Origin: SELP01 sp035969385
GTDB taxonomy: Bacteria > Pseudomonadota > Alphaproteobacteria > Rhodobacterales > Rhodobacteraceae
Assembly: GCF_035969385.1 (NCBI RefSeq)
Contig: NZ_JAYKKJ010000004.1
Location: 248,001-312,000, forward strand
Length of the DNA: 64,000 nucleotides
Reading direction: 5' to 3'
Part shown: positions 42,947 through 51,222 of the stretch, in pieces
Numbering within the stretch: position 1 is the stretch's first letter
How the letters are laid out: each line of letters opens with the position of its first letter
Program-made: the position numbers and the translations under genes
The notes under the pieces: model-generated
Seen by the model: only the letters and a program-made list of their open reading frames with translations
What the model was told of the DNA's origin: nothing
Database searches by the model: none

Positions 42947-43489
42947 CTAGCGCGGTGATGTCTGCGCCGATAGCCCTACAGTTGGGTCGGGGTCAGAGCG
43001 ATAGTCCATCAGATCGTCCAGCAACAGCGCCAGCAGTTCGCCGCGATTGCTGGCCCCGGCCTTGCGATAGATCGCATTGAGGTGCGATTTGATCGTGCCC
43101 TCGGCCGATCCGCGCAGACGGGCGATATCGGCAATCGACAGGCCCTTGATCGTGAAATGGGCCACATCCCGTTCCGACGGCGTCAGCCCCCAGCGGTCAA
43201 GATGCGCCTCGATCACCTCGTGCAGCGCCTTGGAGGCCTGCGACACCTGCCGTTCAAGATGGGCCGTGCGTTGCAGCATCCCTGACAGAACCCGAATTTC
43301 GAACAGGATGCCTGCGATCAGGGCAACCACTGCGATGAATTCGATGCCGAAGTGGCTGGTGAAGAACCCAGCCAGCCCCATTTCAAACCCATCCGCGACC
43401 ACGTCGAACAGGAAGAAAGCGGCGCAAAGGGCCTGCGCCACGATCAGGAGCGAAACAAACAGGGGCCTGTCGAAAATCGGGGTTTTCAT
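42947..43489 (-). CDS. Membrane-anchored LuxR-family regulator
   Basis: 180 aa from ATG 43489, overlapping the cytochrome b561 stop by four bases. Two transmembrane helices (about 10-30 and 46-66) are followed by a coiled linker and a GerE/LuxR HTH (about 100-160: WGLTPSERDVAHFTIKGLSIADIARLRGSAEGTIKSHLNAIYRKAG). It has no receiver or autoinducer-binding domain, so the signal must come through the membrane part. Translation is coupled to a cytochrome b561 and a PepSY protein, suggesting a redox- or heme-linked switch (inference). Confidence 0.88.
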   Translation of the reverse strand: MKTPIFDRPLFVSLLIVAQALCAAFFLFDVVADGFEMGLAGFFTSHFGIEFIAVVALIAGILFEIRVLSGMLQRTAHLERQVSQASKALHEVIEAHLDRWGLTPSERDVAHFTIKGLSIADIARLRGSAEGTIKSHLNAIYRKAGASNRGELLALLLDDLMDYRSDPDPTVGLSAQTSPR

Positions 43490-44025
43490 TCCGCAATCGT
43501 AGCATTGGCCGGAACGGACTTGACACCTGTTATCATCGCCTGAGGCAAATTGACACCGGTGCGGCGGCTTTCCCAGATGACGGCGACGACATGCGCCACG
43601 ACCGAGATTTCGGCCCAGGTGACAAAGACCTCGTGGGTTTCTTCGACCCATTCGATCCCGAAATACGCGTTGGTGGTCATCATATAGCCGGTCGCTCCGA
43701 TCACCAGCATGGCAGCCAGAAGGTTCAGGATCATCAACGCACCAAGGGGCGTATGCCCAAGGTGAACCCGGGTGCGCCCTGTCGCCATGTCCCCCATTTG
43801 CCCGACAACCCCGGCGCGGGTTGGCCAGAAGCTCGAGAAGCGGGCAAAGCGAGGTCCGACCAATCCCCACAGGATCCGGGCGCCGACCAGCCCCACGACG
43901 ATGTATCCAAGGGTTTCGTGAAGGTCCTTTTCGGGATTCGTGAACAGGGCGTTGGCCGCGAAACACACGACAACGGTCCAGTGAAAGACCCGGACGAACG
44001 GATCCCAGATGCGGTATTTGGTCAT
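43486..44025 (-). CDS. Cytochrome b561-family protein
   Basis: 179 aa from ATG 44025, with AAGGAC upstream. Four transmembrane helices carry the usual heme histidines: WDPFVRVFHWTVV (helix 1), DLHETLGYIVVGLVGARILWG (helix 2), GHTPLGALMILNLLAAM (helix 3) and ETHEVFVTWAEISVVAHVVAVIWES (helix 4). Such di-heme proteins pass electrons across or within the inner membrane. It is the middle gene of PepSY / b561 / LuxR. Confidence 0.92.
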   Translation of the reverse strand: MTKYRIWDPFVRVFHWTVVVCFAANALFTNPEKDLHETLGYIVVGLVGARILWGLVGPRFARFSSFWPTRAGVVGQMGDMATGRTRVHLGHTPLGALMILNLLAAMLVIGATGYMMTTNAYFGIEWVEETHEVFVTWAEISVVAHVVAVIWESRRTGVNLPQAMITGVKSVPANATIAE

Positions 44026-44084
44026 GACTTCTGTCCTTTCAGATGGCAGGCCGGGCCGGGGCGGGCCCGACCCGGTTTCCCCGA

Positions 44085-44336
44085 TCAATCGTTGTCCGCG
44101 CGGTCGACGATGTTGAAGTCGGCATCGAGGAACAGTTCGAACTGTTCACCATCCTTGAGGGCATAGACCTCGAAGTAACCATCTTCGGTCTTGATCTGGC
44201 GGACTTCATAGCCGTCGGCGACCATCAGTTCGGTGATCTGGGTGCGGATTTCGTCGGTCAGAACCGGCTCAGCGCCCGAGGCAAGGGCAAAGTTGGCAGG
44301 CACGATCAGGGCGAGGGCGAGGATAAGTTTCTTCAT
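44085..44336 (-). CDS. Secreted PepSY-domain protein
   Basis: 83 aa. Signal peptide 1-19 (MKKLILALALIVPANFALA). The rest is one PepSY-type fold (IRTQITELMVADGYEVRQIKTEDGYFEVYALKDGEQFELFLDADFNIVDR). These periplasmic modules accompany b561 cytochromes and diheme proteins and may regulate them. AAGGACC precedes the start. First gene of the operon. Confidence 0.9.
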   Translation of the reverse strand: MKKLILALALIVPANFALASGAEPVLTDEIRTQITELMVADGYEVRQIKTEDGYFEVYALKDGEQFELFLDADFNIVDRADND

Positions 44337-44661
44337 TGCGTTGGTCCTTTTTCACGATGTGCGGGCACCGGATTGGTGCACCGTCGGGACCAAGGATTTG
44401 CGTCGTCACACCGACAGACCATTCGTCCAAGGTTTAGGCCGGGCGGGGCATCACGACGGTTTAGGGGCCTCAAACCCAGGTTCAGAGAAAAACCGCCGAA
44501 GCAGCTGACCTTCTGGTATGGCTCGGCTCGGCGTGCGTTGTTTCGGCGGCATTGTGCCGCTGGCAGCGCCGCACAGTGTGACGCCGTCAAAATGAAAACT
44601 CCTGCCGCGGGGAACCGGGGCAGGAGCCTATTGCATAGGTTTAGGCGAAAGTCGCGAGATA
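44337..44661. other. Intergenic region between gap2 and the PepSY operon
   Basis: 325 bases. It holds the gap2 terminator at its right end and presumably the promoter of the PepSY operon at its left end, which I cannot place. No gene is seen. Confidence 0.5.
44599..44626 (-). terminator. Rho-independent terminator of the second gap gene
   Basis: CTCCTGCC and GGCAGGAG form an 8-bp stem around 12 bases. On the minus strand it is followed by TTTTCATTTTG. Confidence 0.75.
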
Positions 44662-45666
44662 TTACGCGCCAAGACGTCCCATATGGGCGGCGACGTCGGC
44701 CATCCGGGCCGAGAAGCCCCATTCGTTATCGTACCATGCCAGCACCCGGACCAGCCGCTTGCCCGAGACTTTGGTCTGGTCGGGGGCGAAGATGGAAGAT
44801 TGGGTGGTGTGGTTGAAGTCGATCGACACTTTCGGCTCCGGGTCATAGGCCATGACCATGCCCATGTAGCCCGATGCGGCCTCGCGCACGATTTCGTTCA
44901 CGTCATTCACGGTCACGTCCTTGCCCGCGACAAAGGTCAGGTCCACGGCGCTGACGTTCGGGGTGGGGACGCGCATGGCGGTGCCGTCCAGTTTGCCCGC
45001 AAGTTCCGGCAGAACCTCGCCCAGGGCCTTTGCGGCCCCGGTGGAGGTGGGGATCATCGCCATGGCGGCGGCGCGGGCGCGGTACAGGTCGCTGTGGCGG
45101 CGGTCCAGCGTCGGCTGGTCGCCGGTGTAGCTGTGAATGGTGGTCATCAGCCCGCTTTCGATGCCGATGGCGTCGTTCAGCACCTTCGCCAGCGGGGCAA
45201 GGCAGTTGGTGGTGCAGGACCCGTTCGACACCATCCCGTCTTCGGGCAGGAGATCACGGTGGTTGACGCCGTAGACGACGGTGCGGCCCACGTTCTTGGC
45301 CGGGGCCGAGATCAGCACCTTTTTCGCGCCGCGATCCAGGTGGACCTTCGATTTGTTACCGTCGTTGAATTTGCCGGTGCATTCCAGAACCACGTCGACC
45401 CCGGACCAGTCCAGTTCCTCGGGGTTGTAGGTGGACATCACCTCGATCGGGCCGCGGCCAAGGTCCATCGTGTTGCCGTTGACCCGGACATCGCCGCCGA
45501 ACCGGCCGTGCACGCTGTCGTAGCGCAGCAGGTGGGCGTTGGTCTCGATCGGGCCGGTGGCGTTGATCTTGACCACTTGCACATCATTGCGGGCGCTTTC
45601 CGCAATATGGGCGAGGGTGCAGCGTCCGATGCGGCCGAAGCCATTGATGCCGACGGTGACGGTCAT
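44662..45666 (-). CDS. gap: Glyceraldehyde-3-phosphate dehydrogenase, second paralogue (possibly NADP-using)
   Basis: 334 aa from ATG 45666. The catalytic machinery is intact: SNGSCTTNCLAPL (Cys about 153), TTIHSYTGDQ. At the end of strand 2 it reads VKINAT, Ala at residue 36 where the other paralogue has the NAD-selecting Asp. The same change occurs in NADP-dependent, gluconeogenic GapB of Bacillus subtilis. This suggests work in the anabolic direction (inference). Two palindromes of the type found before the first gap gene lie upstream, one on its -35. Confidence 0.93.
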   Translation of the reverse strand: MTVTVGINGFGRIGRCTLAHIAESARNDVQVVKINATGPIETNAHLLRYDSVHGRFGGDVRVNGNTMDLGRGPIEVMSTYNPEELDWSGVDVVLECTGKFNDGNKSKVHLDRGAKKVLISAPAKNVGRTVVYGVNHRDLLPEDGMVSNGSCTTNCLAPLAKVLNDAIGIESGLMTTIHSYTGDQPTLDRRHSDLYRARAAAMAMIPTSTGAAKALGEVLPELAGKLDGTAMRVPTPNVSAVDLTFVAGKDVTVNDVNEIVREAASGYMGMVMAYDPEPKVSIDFNHTTQSSIFAPDQTKVSGKRLVRVLAWYDNEWGFSARMADVAAHMGRLGA

Positions 45667-45733
45667 TGGGGGCGTCCTTTCGAGCATGCCTTAGGTTGGG
45701 GCCTCGTTAGTCGGTCATGCCGCATGTGCAAAG

Positions 45734-45770
45734 AATAAAATTCAATCCTGCCAATATGTTAACGGTAACA
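45734..45770 (-). promoter_or_regulatory. Promoter of the second gap gene with operator over the -35
   Basis: On the minus strand TTAACA (45762-45757), 17 bases, TTTATT (45739-45734). The palindrome TGTTAACGGTAACA (45757-45770) covers the -35 and resembles the site before the first gap gene. Confidence 0.5.
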
Positions 45771-45791
45771 GGTCCAATCGGTCACAGGTGT

Positions 45792-45808
45792 GCGCTAACG
45801 GTTAGCGC
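45792..45808. promoter_or_regulatory. Operator GCGCTAAC-G-GTTAGCGC between gap2 and the DUF808 gene
   Basis: A perfect 17-base palindrome made of two facing GTTAGCGC half-sites. It could serve gap2, the divergent DUF808 gene, or DNA looping with the site at 45757-45770. Confidence 0.5.
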
Positions 45809-45891
45809 GAACATGCGCACAAAGAGTTTGGGCTTGCGTCAGGGGTGAGTCGCGTTAGGAAAGGTGACGGTAGAGGTATGAGGGGCAGGAC

Positions 45892-46866
45892 ATGAGCGGA
45901 CTTCTGGCGCTTCTGGACGATGTGGCGGCAATTGCAAAGGTTGCGGCGGCGAGCGTGGATGACGTGGCCGGAATGGCGGCCAAGGCGGGGTCCAAGGTGG
46001 CTGGTGTCGTCATTGATGATGCTGCCGTGACCCCGAAATATGTCCACGGCTTCGATGCCAAGCGTGAACTGCCGATCATCTGGCGCATCACCAAGGGGTC
46101 GCTGTTCAACAAACTGGTGATTCTGTTGCCGCTGGCTCTGATCCTGAACGCCTTCGCGCCTTGGATGGTGATGCCGCTGTTGATGTTGGGCGGGGCCTAC
46201 CTGTGTTTCGAAGGCGCCGAGAAGGTGTTTCATTGGCTGTTCCCCCATGGCGACGCCCATGTTGAGGCGGACCTTGACGTCAAGGACCCGGCCCATCTGG
46301 AAGAAGAACGGGTAAAGGGCGCGATCAAGACCGATTTCATCCTCTCGGCCGAGATCATGACCATCACCCTGTCGGCAATCGAGGCGGATGGCTTCTGGAT
46401 GGAGGCGGCGACGCTGGCTGTCGTGGCCGTGGCGATCACGTTGGTCGTTTACGGGTCGGTCGCGCTGATCGTGAAGATGGACGACATCGGCCTTTATACC
46501 GCCGCGACCGCCCGCACCCGGTTCGGCCAGAACCTTGGCCGGGGGCTGGTCAAGGCGATGCCGCGCCTGATGAAGGTCCTGTCCATCGTCGGCACGGTGG
46601 CGATGCTGTGGGTCGGTGGGTCGATCATCGTGCATGGGCTGGAAGTGACCCACCTCTGGGCGTGGCCCTATGAAACGATCCACCATTGGGCCGAGGTGGC
46701 GGCGCATGGCGTGTCCGCATCCTGGCAGGGGTTCGCCTCATGGGCGGTGACAGCCTTCAGCGACGGGGTGATCGGATTGGCGCTAGGCCTTTTGCTGATC
46801 CCGGTGGTGACCCGTGTGATCGGGCCCGTCATGGCGCGGTTCAGCGGGAAACCCGCCGCGCATTAG
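45892..46866 (+). CDS. DUF808 (YedI-type) inner-membrane protein
   Basis: 324 aa. The opening MSGLLALLDDVAAIAKVAAASVDDVAGMAAKAGSKVAGVVIDDAAVTPKYV is diagnostic of DUF808. About six to seven transmembrane segments follow (roughly 80-100, 105-120, 155-170, 175-200, 225-250 and 290-312) with a His-rich patch (HGDAHVEADLD). Function unknown. Divergent from the second gap gene; its stop is near a dispersed repeat. Confidence 0.92.
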   Translation: MSGLLALLDDVAAIAKVAAASVDDVAGMAAKAGSKVAGVVIDDAAVTPKYVHGFDAKRELPIIWRITKGSLFNKLVILLPLALILNAFAPWMVMPLLMLGGAYLCFEGAEKVFHWLFPHGDAHVEADLDVKDPAHLEEERVKGAIKTDFILSAEIMTITLSAIEADGFWMEAATLAVVAVAITLVVYGSVALIVKMDDIGLYTAATARTRFGQNLGRGLVKAMPRLMKVLSIVGTVAMLWVGGSIIVHGLEVTHLWAWPYETIHHWAEVAAHGVSASWQGFASWAVTAFSDGVIGLALGLLLIPVVTRVIGPVMARFSGKPAAH

Positions 46867-46895
46867 AGCGCGTGACGAAGGACCTGATGGAACAG

Positions 46896-46973
46896 GCATG
46901 ATGCAACGCAATGAAATCTATCATTTCAGGCAGATCTAGGTGATTCAGGTTTTCCTAGGACGTCCTAGTTCCG
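46896..46973. repeat. Dispersed 78-nt palindromic repeat, copy 2
   Basis: Aligned with the reverse complement of 17744-17821 over the same 78 bases; shared blocks include CAACGC, TGAAATCT, ATTTCAGGCAG, TAGGTGAT and CAGGTTTT. The core TGAAAT/ATTTCA hairpin is kept; the outer arms are not. It ends in the last codons of the DUF4329 gene. Confidence 0.65.
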
Positions 46974-47588
46974 CGCCATCAACGAATTGACGGTATAGAC
47001 CTGCGCGACATTGCCCTCTTCCACGGGGCGCCAGATCGGGTCGCGGTAGACGCAGCCCAGCCCGCAGACCTGCCGGGCTGTCCTTGTGGCATAGTCGACG
47101 TGCCAGATCCGCCCGCCGGGGGTCGAGATATAGCCATCCATCCCGAAATCGAAATCGCTTTCAAGGTCCGCGACAGACGGAACTTCATTATCATAGGCGA
47201 TCGAGAATGACCCATGTGTGTGGTAGCTGGCAAAGATGCGCGGATCGTCCGGGATGGAATAGTCGCAGCTGGCGAAGGTGCCGCGCACCGGCGGGGACGC
47301 GGCAAAGCTGCCGTCGGGGTTCACGATGAAGTAGCCGCAATATTCCCGCTGGTCGCGGATCGACACCCACTGCAATTCGTCAAGAAACGACCGGGCAAAG
47401 GCGGCGGCGGCCGCTTCGGGCGGGTTCGGAACGGGGATACGGCGTTGTGGCTGAAACTGTCCGCCGGTCGGGCGGTTCTCAACGATTTCGCCTTTCGGGG
47501 AAATCGGTGCTGGTCCGCCAACTGTGTTGGCATCGCATGCCGCAAGGGCAAAGGCGGAAAGCGCGGTTAGGGCTAAGGTCCGGATCAT
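46965..47588 (-). CDS. DUF4329-domain lipoprotein
   Basis: 207 aa. A lipoprotein signal precedes the lipobox Cys (LSAFALAACD, Cys 18). A Pro-rich linker runs to about residue 55, and a DUF4329 domain fills about 58-190, with SYHTHGSFS near 121 and DLESDFDFGMDGYISTPGGRIW. The HTH plus downstream Ser/Asp pattern resembles JAB-type metalloproteases, though activity has not been shown to my knowledge. DUF4329 often appears as a toxin domain in polymorphic systems; here it is a stand-alone lipoprotein without an immunity partner. Confidence 0.82.
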   Translation of the reverse strand: MIRTLALTALSAFALAACDANTVGGPAPISPKGEIVENRPTGGQFQPQRRIPVPNPPEAAAAAFARSFLDELQWVSIRDQREYCGYFIVNPDGSFAASPPVRGTFASCDYSIPDDPRIFASYHTHGSFSIAYDNEVPSVADLESDFDFGMDGYISTPGGRIWHVDYATRTARQVCGLGCVYRDPIWRPVEEGNVAQVYTVNSLMARN

Positions 47589-47609
47589 CGCGCTTTCCTT
47601 TGTTCAGGT

Positions 47610-49628
47610 TCAGCCCAGCAGGGCCTTGGCCTTGTTGACGGTCGCATCGGCGGTGATGCCGAACTTTTCATAAAGAACGGTATCGGGGGCAGAGGCGCCA
47701 AAGCCCTCCATCCCGATGAAACCGGCCTTGGCCTCGCGCCCGCGTTCCCCGAGCAAGAGCGCATCCCAGCCCTGACGCACGCCCGCCTCGATGGCGACGC
47801 GGACCGGCCCGGCGGGCAGCACCTTGCGGCGATATGCTTCGTCCTGCGCGGCGAAGAGTTCCATGCAGGGGACAGAGACAACACGGGTGCCGATGCCATG
47901 GGCCTCGAGCGCCTCGCGTGCCTTGAGCGCGATGCTGACCTCGGAGCCGGTGGCCATCAGGATCACCTGACGCTTGCCGGTGGCTTCGGCCAGAACATAG
48001 GCACCGCGCGACACGAGGTTCTGCGACTTGTATTCGGTCCGCACGGTCGGCAGGTTTTGCCGCGACAGGGCCAGAACCGTCGGGGTCGAGGTCTGGGTCA
48101 TCGCGATTTCCCAGGCTTCGGCGGTCTCAGCCGTATCGGCGGGCCGGATCACCAGCGTGTTCGGCGTGGCGCGCAGCATGGCCAGATGTTCCACCGGCTG
48201 GTGGGTCGGGCCGTCTTCACCAAGGCCGATGCTGTCATGGGTCATGACATAGGTGACAGGAACCCCCATCAGGGCCGACAGGCGCATCGAGCCACGGGCG
48301 TAGTCGGTGAAGCACATGAACGTCCCGCCGTAGGGACGGGTGCCGCCGTGCAGCGCCATGCCGTTCATCGCCGCGGCCATCCCGTGTTCGCGGATGCCGT
48401 AATAGACATAGCGGCCCTTGCGGTCGGTCGGGTGGAAGACGCCCATATCCGCGGTCTTGGTGTTGTTGGACCCGGTCAGGTCCGCCGACCCGCCAATGGT
48501 TTCCTTCATCACCGGGTTGATCACCGCCAGCGCCATTTCCGACGACTTGCGGGTCGCGACCTTGGGCTGCTCCTCGGCGACCTGTTTTTTCAGGCTGCGC
48601 ACGACCGAGGCCAGCTTCTTCGGGGCCTCAGCGGCGTAGGCGCGGTTGAATTCTGCCTGACGGCTAAGCGACAGGGTCTGGAATTCCGCTTCCCATGCGG
48701 CGCGGGCACCGGCGCCACGGGCACCCATGGCTTCCCAGCCGGCCTTGACCTCTGCCGGGATCTCGAACGGGCCGTAGGGCCAGCCATAGGCCTCTTTCGC
48801 GGCCTTCAGCTGGGCCGCATCGGTCAGGGCGCCGTGCCCCTTGGATGTGTCCTGAGCGGCGTGGCCAAGGGCGATGTGGGTCTTGCAGGCAATCATCGAC
48901 GGACGCGGATCGGCCTTGGCGGCGGTGATCGCGGCGTCAATATCTTCGGGGTCGTGGCCGTCGATTTCCTGAACATGCCAGCCGGACGCCTTGAAGCGGG
49001 CGACCTGATCGGTCTTGTCGGAAATGTCGACGGTGCCGTCGATGGTAATGTTGTTGTTGTCCCAGAAGACGATCAGGTGGTCGAGTTCCTGCATCCCGGC
49101 AAGGCCGATGGCTTCCTGGCTCACGCCTTCCATCAGACAGCCGTCCCCGGCCATGACATAGGTGTAGTGATCGACGATCTTCTTGCCGTAGCGGGCGCGC
49201 TGGTTGGCCTCGGCGATGGCGAAACCGACCGAATTGGCGATGCCCTGACCCAGCGGGCCGGTGGTGGTTTCGATGCCGCGGGCGTGGCCGTATTCCGGAT
49301 GGCCGGCCGTCTTGGCGCCCCACTGGCGGAAGTTCTTGATCTCGTCGAGCGTGATGTCTTCGTAGCCGGTCAGATAGAGCAGCGAATAGAGCAGCATGGA
49401 CCCGTGGCCGGCGGACAGGATGAACCGGTCACGATCCGGCCAGTTCGGGGCCTTGGGATCAAAGCGCAGGTGCTTTTCGAACAGAACCGTCGCCACATCG
49501 GCCATGCCCATCGGCATGCCGGAGTGGCCAGAGTTTGCGGCGGCCACGGCATCAAGCGTGAGCGTCCGGATGGCGGCGGCTTTCATCCAATGATCGGGGT
49601 GCGCGGTGCGCAGGGTGGCAATATCCAC
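47610..49628 (-). CDS. tkt: Transketolase
   Basis: 672 aa from a GTG at 49628 (VDIATLRTAHPDHWMKAAAI), with GAGGAA 6 bases upstream; longer ATG starts lack homology-like sequence. A thiamine-diphosphate enzyme of the pentose phosphate and Calvin cycles. Motifs: AANSGHSGMPMGMADVA (about 25), GPLGQGIANSVGFAIAEA (about 115), MAGDGCLMEGVSQEAIGLAG (about 155, ThDP/Mg site) and the C-terminal THDSIGLGEDGPTHQPVEHL (about 470). Divergent from zauP. Confidence 0.96.
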   Translation of the reverse strand: MDIATLRTAHPDHWMKAAAIRTLTLDAVAAANSGHSGMPMGMADVATVLFEKHLRFDPKAPNWPDRDRFILSAGHGSMLLYSLLYLTGYEDITLDEIKNFRQWGAKTAGHPEYGHARGIETTTGPLGQGIANSVGFAIAEANQRARYGKKIVDHYTYVMAGDGCLMEGVSQEAIGLAGMQELDHLIVFWDNNNITIDGTVDISDKTDQVARFKASGWHVQEIDGHDPEDIDAAITAAKADPRPSMIACKTHIALGHAAQDTSKGHGALTDAAQLKAAKEAYGWPYGPFEIPAEVKAGWEAMGARGAGARAAWEAEFQTLSLSRQAEFNRAYAAEAPKKLASVVRSLKKQVAEEQPKVATRKSSEMALAVINPVMKETIGGSADLTGSNNTKTADMGVFHPTDRKGRYVYYGIREHGMAAAMNGMALHGGTRPYGGTFMCFTDYARGSMRLSALMGVPVTYVMTHDSIGLGEDGPTHQPVEHLAMLRATPNTLVIRPADTAETAEAWEIAMTQTSTPTVLALSRQNLPTVRTEYKSQNLVSRGAYVLAEATGKRQVILMATGSEVSIALKAREALEAHGIGTRVVSVPCMELFAAQDEAYRRKVLPAGPVRVAIEAGVRQGWDALLLGERGREAKAGFIGMEGFGASAPDTVLYEKFGITADATVNKAKALLG

Positions 49629-49849
49629 GGGCTGTTCCTCTGCTGGATCGCAAAATGTCGAAAGCGTCATAGCAGGCAAGGGCGCAAGATCAAGCCGCAG
49701 AGGGCTGCCCTGATGCCGCAATGGGCGAATATGCCGGGATATTTGCGGGGCTGGGGGGGATCGCATAGGCTTTTCAAAAGCGGTTCGATTCGGCCCTGTC
49801 GACGCTGGGCGATGTGGGCCGACGATAAACGGGCATCAAGGACAGGCAG

Positions 49850-50401
49850 ATGAGCGAGATTTCAGATTTCGAAAGCAGGATTGCCGCGGCGCTTGACCGG
49901 ATCCGATACAGTGCAGAGCGGCTGACGCGGCCAGTCCAGACGGAGCATGCGGAGCCCGCCGATCACTGGCCCCAAGACCCGCAAGACGCGGACCCCGTCG
50001 CCGCGCCCGTCGCGGCCGGGCCGGACCCACGCGTGGCCGAGCTTGAGAAGAAGCTGGAGGAAGAGAGGCTTGCCAATGCGCAGCTGGAAGAACGGGTTCA
50101 GGCCCTGAAAGCGCGGCAGGACGGGCGGGTGGCCGAACTTGAGGCCGCGGCCGAAGGCAACCTTGCCAAGCTGGCCCGGTTCGAAAAGGACATCAACCGC
50201 CTGCGCGAGGTGAACGCAGAGTTGCGCGCCAACAATGGCCGCCTGCGCGAGGCGCTGGAGGACGGGATCACCGAGCCGGAGTTGATCAACCGCGCCATGG
50301 CCGCCGAACTGGAGGCGCTGCGCGCGCTTCGGCAGGCAGACGCCACCGAAGTGGACGCCGTGCTGGATGAACTTCGGCCGCTGATAGAGGGGGCAAGCTG
50401 A
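49850..50401 (+). CDS. Coiled-coil protein upstream of zapA (ZauP-like)
   Basis: 183 aa, acidic. A coiled coil covers about residues 60-140 (AELEKKLEEERLANAQLEERVQALKARQ, ARFEKDINRLREVNAELRANNGRLREAL), and a conserved helical C-terminus ends RQADATEVDAVLDELRPLIE. The stop overlaps the zapA start by one base. In Caulobacter a coiled-coil protein encoded just upstream of zapA, ZauP, works with ZapA to organise the FtsZ ring; position and structure suggest the same role here. Confidence 0.78.
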   Translation: MSEISDFESRIAAALDRIRYSAERLTRPVQTEHAEPADHWPQDPQDADPVAAPVAAGPDPRVAELEKKLEEERLANAQLEERVQALKARQDGRVAELEAAAEGNLAKLARFEKDINRLREVNAELRANNGRLREALEDGITEPELINRAMAAELEALRALRQADATEVDAVLDELRPLIEGAS

Positions 50402-50784
50402 TGCCGCACGTGGAAATCAGGATCGGGGGCCGCAGTTTCGAGGTGGCCTGCCAAGAGGGCGAAGAGCAATTCCTGCACGCCGCCGCCGCCATGCTGGACA
50501 CCGAGGCCGCCGCCCTGTCTTCGCAAATTGGGCGGATGCCGGAATCGCGGATGCTGCTGATGGCGGGGCTGATGCTGGCCGACAAGACCGCCGGGTTGGA
50601 AGACAAACTGCGCGAGGCAGAGGCCCGCGCGGCGGAGGCCATGGCCGAGGCGACCCGGCTCCGTGACAATCCGCAGAAGGTCGAGGTGCCAGTGGTGCCC
50701 GCGTCTCTAACCGAAACGCTGGCCGAACTGGCCGCGCGGGCGGAATCCCTTGCGGACGAGATCGAGGAACGGGTCGAAGGCTGA
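50401..50784 (+). CDS. zapA: Cell division protein ZapA
   Basis: 127 aa. The globular head (VEIRIGGRSFEVACQEGEEQFLHAAAAMLDTEAAAL, 4-38) and SRMLLMAGLMLADK are typical of ZapA. A C-terminal helix (about 60-125) follows for tetramer formation. It binds and bundles FtsZ at the midcell. Start overlaps the zauP-like stop by one base. Confidence 0.9.
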   Translation: MPHVEIRIGGRSFEVACQEGEEQFLHAAAAMLDTEAAALSSQIGRMPESRMLLMAGLMLADKTAGLEDKLREAEARAAEAMAEATRLRDNPQKVEVPVVPASLTETLAELAARAESLADEIEERVEG

Positions 50785-50814
50785 GGGCCCGGATCGACTG
50801 TCCATAAACGAAAA

Positions 50815-50834
50815 CGGGGGGCCAAAGCCCCCCG
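50815..50834. terminator. Hairpin between zapA and grxD
   Basis: CGGGGGGC and GCCCCCCG form an 8-bp stem with a CAAA loop, located between convergent genes. The minus-strand side is followed by GTTTTCG, so it most likely serves grxD, though it may act both ways. Confidence 0.7.
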
Positions 50835-50860
50835 AATAACTTACCGTTTCAGCGCTTGAT

Positions 50861-51220
50861 TTACTGGTTGGCCGCGCGGATCTGGTCGGCCTTTTCCTTG
50901 TCGAAGGCGACGCCGTTCTGTTCGAACAGTTGGTCTAGCTCGCCCGAGAGGGTCATTTCGGTGACAATATCGCAGCCGCCGACGAATTCGCCCTTTACGT
51001 AAAGCTGCGGGATCGTCGGCCAGTCGGAATAATCCTTGATCCCCTGACGGATGCCTTCGTCGGCCAGAACGTTCACGTCCTTATATTCGACCCCCATGAA
51101 ATTCAGCACGCCCGCCACGCGGGACGAGAACCCGCATTGCGGCATGGAGGCGGTGCCCTTCATGAACAGCACAACATCGTTGCCGGTCACGGTTTCCTTG
51201 ATCTGGTCTTCAGCGCTCAT
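50861..51220 (-). CDS. grxD: Monothiol glutaredoxin (CGFS type)
   Basis: 119 aa from ATG 51220. The active site CGFS is at 29-32 (ASMPQCGFSSR). WPTIPQLYVKGEFVGGCDIVTEM binds glutathione. These cytosolic proteins hold a glutathione-ligated [2Fe-2S] cluster, often shared with BolA, whose gene is two positions upstream in the same operon. A membrane-protein gene intervenes. Confidence 0.94.
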   Translation of the reverse strand: MSAEDQIKETVTGNDVVLFMKGTASMPQCGFSSRVAGVLNFMGVEYKDVNVLADEGIRQGIKDYSDWPTIPQLYVKGEFVGGCDIVTEMTLSGELDQLFEQNGVAFDKEKADQIRAANQ

Positions 51221-51222
51221 GA

